A DNA stretch of 64,000 bases from Trileptium ribeirensis (Eukaryota; Nematoda; Enoplea; Enoplida; Thoracostomopsidae): positions 1 to 64,000 of the forward strand of contig JASANE010005125.1 in the NCBI GenBank assembly GCA_030248225.1, in the 5' to 3' direction. The notes below the pieces were generated by a model that saw only the letters and a list, made by a program, of their open reading frames with translations, was not told where the DNA came from and ran no database searches. Both the position numbers and the translations under genes were made by a program. Shown one piece after another: positions 58,411 to 64,000 of this stretch. Each line of letters opens with the position of its first letter. Within the stretch, counting starts at the first letter, position 1.

Positions 58411-58860
58411 AAGTTAATTAGGATACTACAACGACTCCAAATTTTCTTTCTCTACCCTGCTGTAGTCTTCCAAAATCGTTCACATGTTTTCAGTTTTGTC
58501 AGCGCTATTCATCCTCGTTATAGGCAGGTACTACATATATGAATACATAAAGTACAAATGAATTAATGTAGTATTAAGTAATGAATTAGTACGAAGTATT
58601 AATTAAATTAAACACAAGTTGCTTGTACCAGCTTCATATTTAAATAACAGAAATTATTTTAAAATTAAAAATGTATTGCCATATGTTTAATTGTGTCCGT
58701 TCAGCAAGGTACTGCAGGGTAAATTCAGTCCAACATAAGTTAAATTATGCTGTCCAACCAGTATTAGTATCAAGCAACAAATACCTCAACGCTGGATGCA
58801 CACAGTGGGCGGCTGCAACGAGACTTATCGCGTTTCGACATTCGTTGCTCTGCTTAAAGA
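56700..58860. other. AT-rich stretch; simple repeats only
   Basis: It contains (TTG)5 at about 57784-57797 and an (AT)n tract at about 58373-58402. No gene was recognised. Confidence 0.5.
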
Positions 58861-58869
58861 ACATTATCA

Positions 58870-59735
58870 TTATGAAAAAAGTTTTTATGTCAATCCGCGG
58901 ATTAAATGAATGTATGAAAGAGTTCCTGAATGGTTCTTGAAAAAAACAACTCATTATTCGCAAAAATGTTTTCGGTTAAGTGTACACAGTTCGCATTAGA
59001 CAGTATAGCATAGTTCATAAAATTCTCAGATTGAATGAATGCAAGTGACATGATTCTGGAACAAAACTACTCAATATTCATAGAAAAATGTTTTTGGTTA
59101 AGAGTACACAGTTCGTATTATTTGTTAGTATGGCATAGTTCATAAAATCCGCGGATTGAATGAATGCAAGCATAGATCCTTGAAAAAAACTATTCACTAT
59201 TCATAGACAAATGTTTTCGGTTAAAAGTACACAGTTGGTATTATTTCACAGTATATCATAGTTCACAAAATCCGCGGATTGAATGAATGCAGGAGTAGAT
59301 CTTTGAAAACACTTTTCACTATACATAGAAAAATGTTTTGAGGTTAAAAGTGAACAGTTGGTATTATTTCACAGTATAGCATAGTTCAAAAAATCCGCGG
59401 ATTGAATGAATGCAAGCGTAGATCTTTGAAAAAACTATTCACTATTCATAGAAAAATGTTTTCGGTTAAAAGTACACAGTTGGTATTATTTCACAGTATA
59501 GCATAGTTAAAAAAATCCGCGGATTGAATGAATGCAAGCGTAGAGCTTTGAAAAAACTATTCACTATTAGAAAAATGTTTTCGGTTAAAAGTACACAGTT
59601 GGTATTATTTCACAGTATAGCATAGTTCAAAAAATCCGCGGATTGAATGAATACAAGCGTAGATCTTTGAAAAAAACTATTCACTATTCATAGAAAAATG
59701 TTTTCGGTTAAAAGTACACAATTCGTATCATTTGT
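58870..59735 (+). repeat. About 122-bp tandem array, 7 units
   Basis: The landmark tccgcggattgaatgaatg (diverged in the first two units) occurs at 58894, 59024, 59148, 59271, 59394, 59516 and 59635. Each unit also has aaaaatgttttcggttaaaa and gtacacagttggtattattt. Units become more similar rightward. Confidence 0.9.
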
Positions 59736-59739
59736 TTAG

Positions 59740-60620
59740 TGGGGCATACACTATTAGCACTAACAGGCAAAACTTCCTCATGCCACACTACACGGATCCA
59801 TGCACTCCCGTATATCAAGTAAGTTTTTATTAAAAATAAAAAAATTGGCAAAACGGGTGTTTCAAGAGTTGAAATAGCCAGTTAAAAAGCCTGCTACTGG
59901 GCACTTCAATTTGAGACTGGATTCAAGTTATATTTCTCTACAAATATAAATAAACAAAAACAGATTGAATAAGTTTTCTTTCGTTGCTATTCAATAGTTG
60001 CGTATATCCATCTTGCTGTTTACAAATACGATTTGCCAAGTTTTGTGTATATACTAGAAACAAACGAATCAAAGAGTATATATATAATTTACGGTTGTGC
60101 GAAAACTACACACTCAGAAGAAAAATTGAGTATGTATTTTAATACTCGAAGTTTCAAGGATGCAGGAGGCACCCATGATTTTGTAACGGCATAGTCGATG
60201 TCGAACCAAAAAACAGTTTCATCGCTTAGTTGAGCATTGATTGCTTCAAATTGCGTCATAATATTGCTCTTGATTCAGATAACACCCCGTTGGAGAACCC
60301 TTTCATATCATTGATAATGATTTTCCTTGATCCTATGTTTGGTACTTAGTGATCCGCAGATACCGTCGGGGATGCGAAATTGCACAGTGTATTTAGAAAT
60401 TTCTCCAAAATTTTAATTTTTACCATCATATGTTTTAGCCAGAACCTTTTTTAATAAATTGTACTTTGTAGCAATTACAAATGCTCGCTACGATCGGTAT
60501 TGCCTAGACAAGATATCGACAACTTTTGCGCTAAAAATGGCCTATTTTGTTGAAAAAGGTATATATATTAACTTATTTGATAAAGCAAATCTAACTTCAG
60601 TTTATCCTGTTGTATGTTTT
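59740..60620. other. AT-rich stretch, nothing recognised
   Basis: No feature was supportable. Confidence 0.45.
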
Positions 60621-60628
60621 ATGTGTTA

Positions 60629-61137
60629 TGCGGCGTTCACGTTATAATGTCCCCAACGTTTGGAACCTATGTACCACACACTGTGTCAGACACACTGTTG
60701 ACAACAGGGTGTCTTAGAGAAACCCATGTTTTTAATAAATTTTTTCAACGGTAGCTAGTTTACGCGTATTACCGCTTACCGACAGTGTCAGCCACACCTG
60801 TCTTCTGGCAGTTTTATTGACAGTATTCGGAATTATTTGAGCAATGTTCATATGGGCTAGATACAAATATCGAGAATTTAGGAAAAACTCCACAGAACAG
60901 TTGACTAATAAACCGCATTTGCTACAGACGGTGTCCGTTATAGTTAATTCGCGCCAAATTGGTAGCTAAGGGTGTGTACGACACTGACTAGAAAAAATGT
61001 AGTAGCTAAGGGTGTGTCGTACACCCTCGGCATTTGATATACAGTATAGGTGTCACCCTGACTGTCTATACGGTAGGGTCGCTACTACAGGGGTCAAAAG
61101 TTCCAAACAGCGGGGACATTATAACGTGAACGCCGCA
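60629..61137. mobile_element. Family-1 Tourist-like MITE, full copy (TTA TSD)
   Basis: TGCGGCGTTCACGTTATAATG at the left is the inverse of CATTATAACGTGAACGCCGCA at the right. TTA flanks both sides (60626-60628 and 61138-61140). Length is 509 bp. The inverted similarity of the two arms reaches well inward (gtcagacacac / gtgtcaccctgac regions). It is inserted in opposite internal orientation to the 55.1-kb copy. Confidence 0.88.
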
Positions 61138-61144
61138 TTAGTCT

Positions 61145-61910
61145 TTGTGTAATATGATATAATTATATATAATTATGTTTGATTATTAATTTTAATATTA
61201 TTTATTTATTACTAAGGTGAATTATGGTGAATTTGGACGTGTGAACATTGTTCAAACTTTTCCAGTATTCTGCATTGCCCAAGTTCGGATGAGCGGTGGG
61301 GGTGGAGCCTCAGGGGTAACCCCCATACTCCCCATGAGGGTGTATGGCAAAGAAGGAGGATTATCTCGAAGTAAAATATCGTTTTTGATGAACGTTGATT
61401 TTAAAATCACTAATTGACTATTCTAAGATGAAACTGTTTGTAAAAAATTAACAACAAAAAGAATGCTTAAAATTTCACATTTACCTAGCAAATAATGTAA
61501 TAAAAACTGGCAAAATCAAAATCTCAAAATCTAAATAAGCGAAAAATTGCTCAATAATGATAAAACTAGTAGTCTGCATTTTTACGCTTTAATTGCCTAG
61601 TTATACGGGTTACAAAAACTTCTGTGCAGTTTAAGCTAACATGTGAATACTTTATACTACAGCTAATGGCTAAAGCACCTTTTTGAGAGCAGTTTTAAAC
61701 TATATATAATCAAATGTAATACAGCCTTAATTACCTGTCTCCAGTATTGCAAGGTATAGAGCAGAACCGATTGATTTCCAATTTTCATCGTTTATGGTGC
61801 CCTGTCTGAACATGCATGCTTCTAAAGGTGCTTACCTCCATTGTCTCAATAACACAATGGCACGGCGGCACCGTGTTCTTGAGCAATGAAAGTTTGCAGC
61901 ATACATGCTC
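61145..61910. other. AT-rich stretch with a fragment of MITE family 3
   Basis: About 61233-61265 (gaatttggacgtgtgaacattgttcaaac) matches the centre of the family-3 MITEs. A short G-rich patch follows at 61290-61345. No gene was found. Confidence 0.4.
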
Positions 61911-61914
61911 ACAG

Positions 61915-62110
61915 GAGGGTGTTTACGCCCTCCGAGGCGTCTGACCTCTCCGCCGCCTCAGCGGGAATCGCCGTACCTCATACCGGATGCCTCAATCCAC
62001 CCTGTCGGCGCCGAAGCCATAGACGTCTGAGGCGCCGTACCCTCTCATCCTCCGCCAATCGGCTGACCACCTTTGAGCGCGAACCCCTGTGGCTCCCCCT
62101 AACCGAGGTA
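61915..62110. repeat. GC-rich GAGGCGCCGTA fragment
   Basis: The words ccgaggcgtctgacc and tgaggcgccgtaccct recall the 49.2-50.0 kb tract. The borders are unclear. Confidence 0.5.
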
Positions 62111-62227
62111 ATAGCTACTCGCTGGGTTTAAAAGTTTCACCGATGTGGTAGTTACCAAATACGCCTTTGGTCTTTTGTTGCGCTAAATTCGAGAAAATAC
62201 ATTAATTTTTATTAAGTCAACAGTTTT

Positions 62228-62729
62228 ACGACATCCGCGATATAATGTCCCATTGTTTGTAACTTTGTTTCCCTGTAGTTACGACACTACTGTTAAAAAG
62301 TCAGGGTCACAGCCATACGGTAAATCCTTTCCTCAGGGTATACGGAACACCCTTAGCTACAGCATCTTTGTCTACGGTTTCGCACAAACCATTAGCTACC
62401 ATGTTTTTCGCTGATAGTAACGCACACTGTCTGTAGCTAATACAGTTTATTATTCTCTTGTATTGTGAGTTTTTCTTAAACTTTGATGTTTGTATGTACA
62501 AAATAAGCACGTTGACAAGATTGTAGGCAACATACCATAATTCCAATTACAAAGACGACATGGTGTCATTGACACCATCGGAAAATGACAACATCCCTCG
62601 CTAACTACGCTTGAAATCTTTTATGAAAACATGAGGGCATCTAAGACACCGTGTAGTCGAGGATGTGCCTGAGACGGTGTGGAGGTGTGAACCACATAGG
62701 TTCCAAACGTTGGTGACACAAAACAGAGA
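62228..62729. mobile_element. Family-1 MITE, most diverged copy
   Basis: It carries atataatgtccc, agtcagggtcacagccatac, gctaccatgttttt, gacaccatcggaaaatgac and ccacataggttccaaacgttgg, in the family-1 order. The ends are too eroded to define a TSD, so coordinates are approximate. Confidence 0.6.
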
Positions 62730-62734
62730 TAAGC

Positions 62735-64000
62735 TGTTATTGTAGTTTACAGCAAACATATAGTTCCCTGGTTGTTAGCTTTACTACTTTTGGAGCCGGC
62801 CAAGCGAAAGGTTCAATGACGATGGTTCTAACAAATTTCCTTTCATTTCTGGAATATAACTTACGGCGGTAAAATATACGGCTGTTGCTATTAATAACAT
62901 ACATGAACCGTATAACCTTTTAATCAAAACTCTTTGCTTCATTTTCAAATAAACAATGATCATTCAAAATTCACGTTTTTACTGTTGTTGGGATATCACC
63001 GACCGAGGCGCTTCAAACATATGTATTCAATAATATATATTAAGTATATAATGTATGCATAAAAATAAATTTTATTCAATTCAGATATGTATATATTATT
63101 TAAGTACACAGCTTATATGTAGCGAGCGATATTGTCCTAAACAAACTTTTAAGTATTCATTTTCAATTAAAACAACAAAAAGATGTCTACCAGCTTCAGT
63201 AGTTTCCTCGACTCTGAAACTGAAACGCACGGATTGGTGAACTTTTTTAGCATTTTGATTCCAGAAGAGACGCTTCCTGACGAATAAAGTTCTTTATTCG
63301 AAGGTTCCTGGCGTATACATACTTGCTGCAAAAGAACATCCCAAAGGAAGGAATTATTTAGTGCTTGGGGTATTAAGGACAACCCGGGTAATAAGGACAA
63401 ATTTTAATTTGATCCCACCTATTTCTTGAATGGCGCTATACACGAGCACGTGACTTGGATTGACGAATAGCTGTGCCTCTACTCTACACGAATATTGCGC
63501 CGTCTCGGTCTATATATGTACTCTTCATTCAGTAAACAACATCAAGCGAATGTTGTTTAGTTTTTATGTAATTTGTTTTCAATACAATCTTCGAGGTGCT
63601 AAGCTGTTTTTCGATTAACTTTTTAATGAATTGCCTTATTGGCTTAATTTTTTAACAACTAACTGACAAGACTGTAGCCAATCTCTGTGTGCGTGTTAAA
63701 TTAACAAAAATATATATTTATCGAACAAAGCTTGTTGCATTTCGAACCGTGTAATAAGGACAACATCCGGGTATTAAGGACCAGCTGGTCAGGTTATTAG
63801 TACACTCGGTAAGGTAATAAGGATAATTGTTTAGATCTACAATTTGCTACATATAAGTAAAGTTGAAAACAAGAAACAAATTTTAGTGTCAGTACACCTG
63901 TTTTGTCTGGCATATATAGTCGTGGATTTATAGCTTTAATCCGGATTGAATGGTGTCGTCGGCCGTCGTCTGTACTTAAGCTAAACAGCAACTTCGATAG
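62735..64000. other. Unannotated end of window; GTAATAAGGACAA repeats
   Basis: The words gggtaataaggacaa and gtattaaggac recur at about 63370-63402 and 63751-63830. They may be transposon end fragments. About 62955-63015 is a copy of the ttgttggga...accga dispersed repeat. A TATATAT at about 63510 with tcattcagt downstream could be a promoter-like sequence, but no gene follows. A 77-aa minus-strand frame (63167-63400) is unassigned. Confidence 0.4.

Overview
The window is AT-rich, intron-containing nuclear DNA from an animal, most likely an invertebrate. It shows no bacterial gene organisation. It holds one recognisable host gene, a G-protein-coupled receptor split by a canonical GT-AG intron, in a background of transposon relics, foldback elements and tandem arrays. 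The sequence does not fix the phylum. All assignments come from reading motifs, repeats and target-site duplications (TSDs) by eye; no database search was run.

Layout. 0.6-0.9 kb: a GC-rich foldback element with a perfect 9-bp TSD. 1.1-4.1 kb: a 93-bp array (about 26 units) followed by a 92-bp array (4 units). 4.7-15 kb: dispersed repeats, a Tourist-like MITE with TTA TSDs (8.4-8.9 kb), a small hAT-like MITE (9.6 kb), a three-copy diverged repeat (10.4-11.0 kb), a dead CR1/L2-type LINE reverse transcriptase end (11.8-12.7 kb) and a foldback with a 5-bp TSD (14.5-15.0 kb). 15.5-25.8 kb: two copies of a CGTGCG stem-forming element, a 134-bp array, a tRNA-like element between TTAA sites, a long polypyrimidine minisatellite and a 138-bp array. 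26.5-28.4 kb: a 49-bp array and an ATT microsatellite. 30.9-33.4 kb: the receptor gene (556 aa, two coding exons), with a hAT-like MITE in its intron 24 bp (TSD included) before the 3' splice site. 33.7-42.1 kb: further MITEs, a foldback with tRNA-like inverted repeats, a 63-bp array, an 18-bp GC-rich minisatellite inside a 731-bp duplication, and one MITE nested in another. 45.4-46.2 kb: a Merlin/IS1016-type transposase relic. 46.7-50.0 kb: another MITE and an 800-bp GC-rich tract. 50.8-54.0 kb: a Gypsy-type integrase relic (minus strand) and a 1.8-kb hAT element with GGCTC-rich subterminal repeats. 54-64 kb: more copies of the most abundant MITE family, a roughly 122-bp array and unannotated AT-rich DNA.

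The elements do not form a pathway. The coherent pattern is genome dynamics: at least five foldback families with 3-bp TAA/TTA TSDs, several 8-9-bp TSD (hAT-like) elements, and at least nine arrays that together occupy roughly 8-9 kb. The receptor belongs to the GnRH/AKH/corazonin/vasopressin-type part of class A by motif pattern. It is divergent: DM replaces DR at the end of TM3, Asn sits at the usual TM2 Asp, and the cytoplasmic tail is duplicated.
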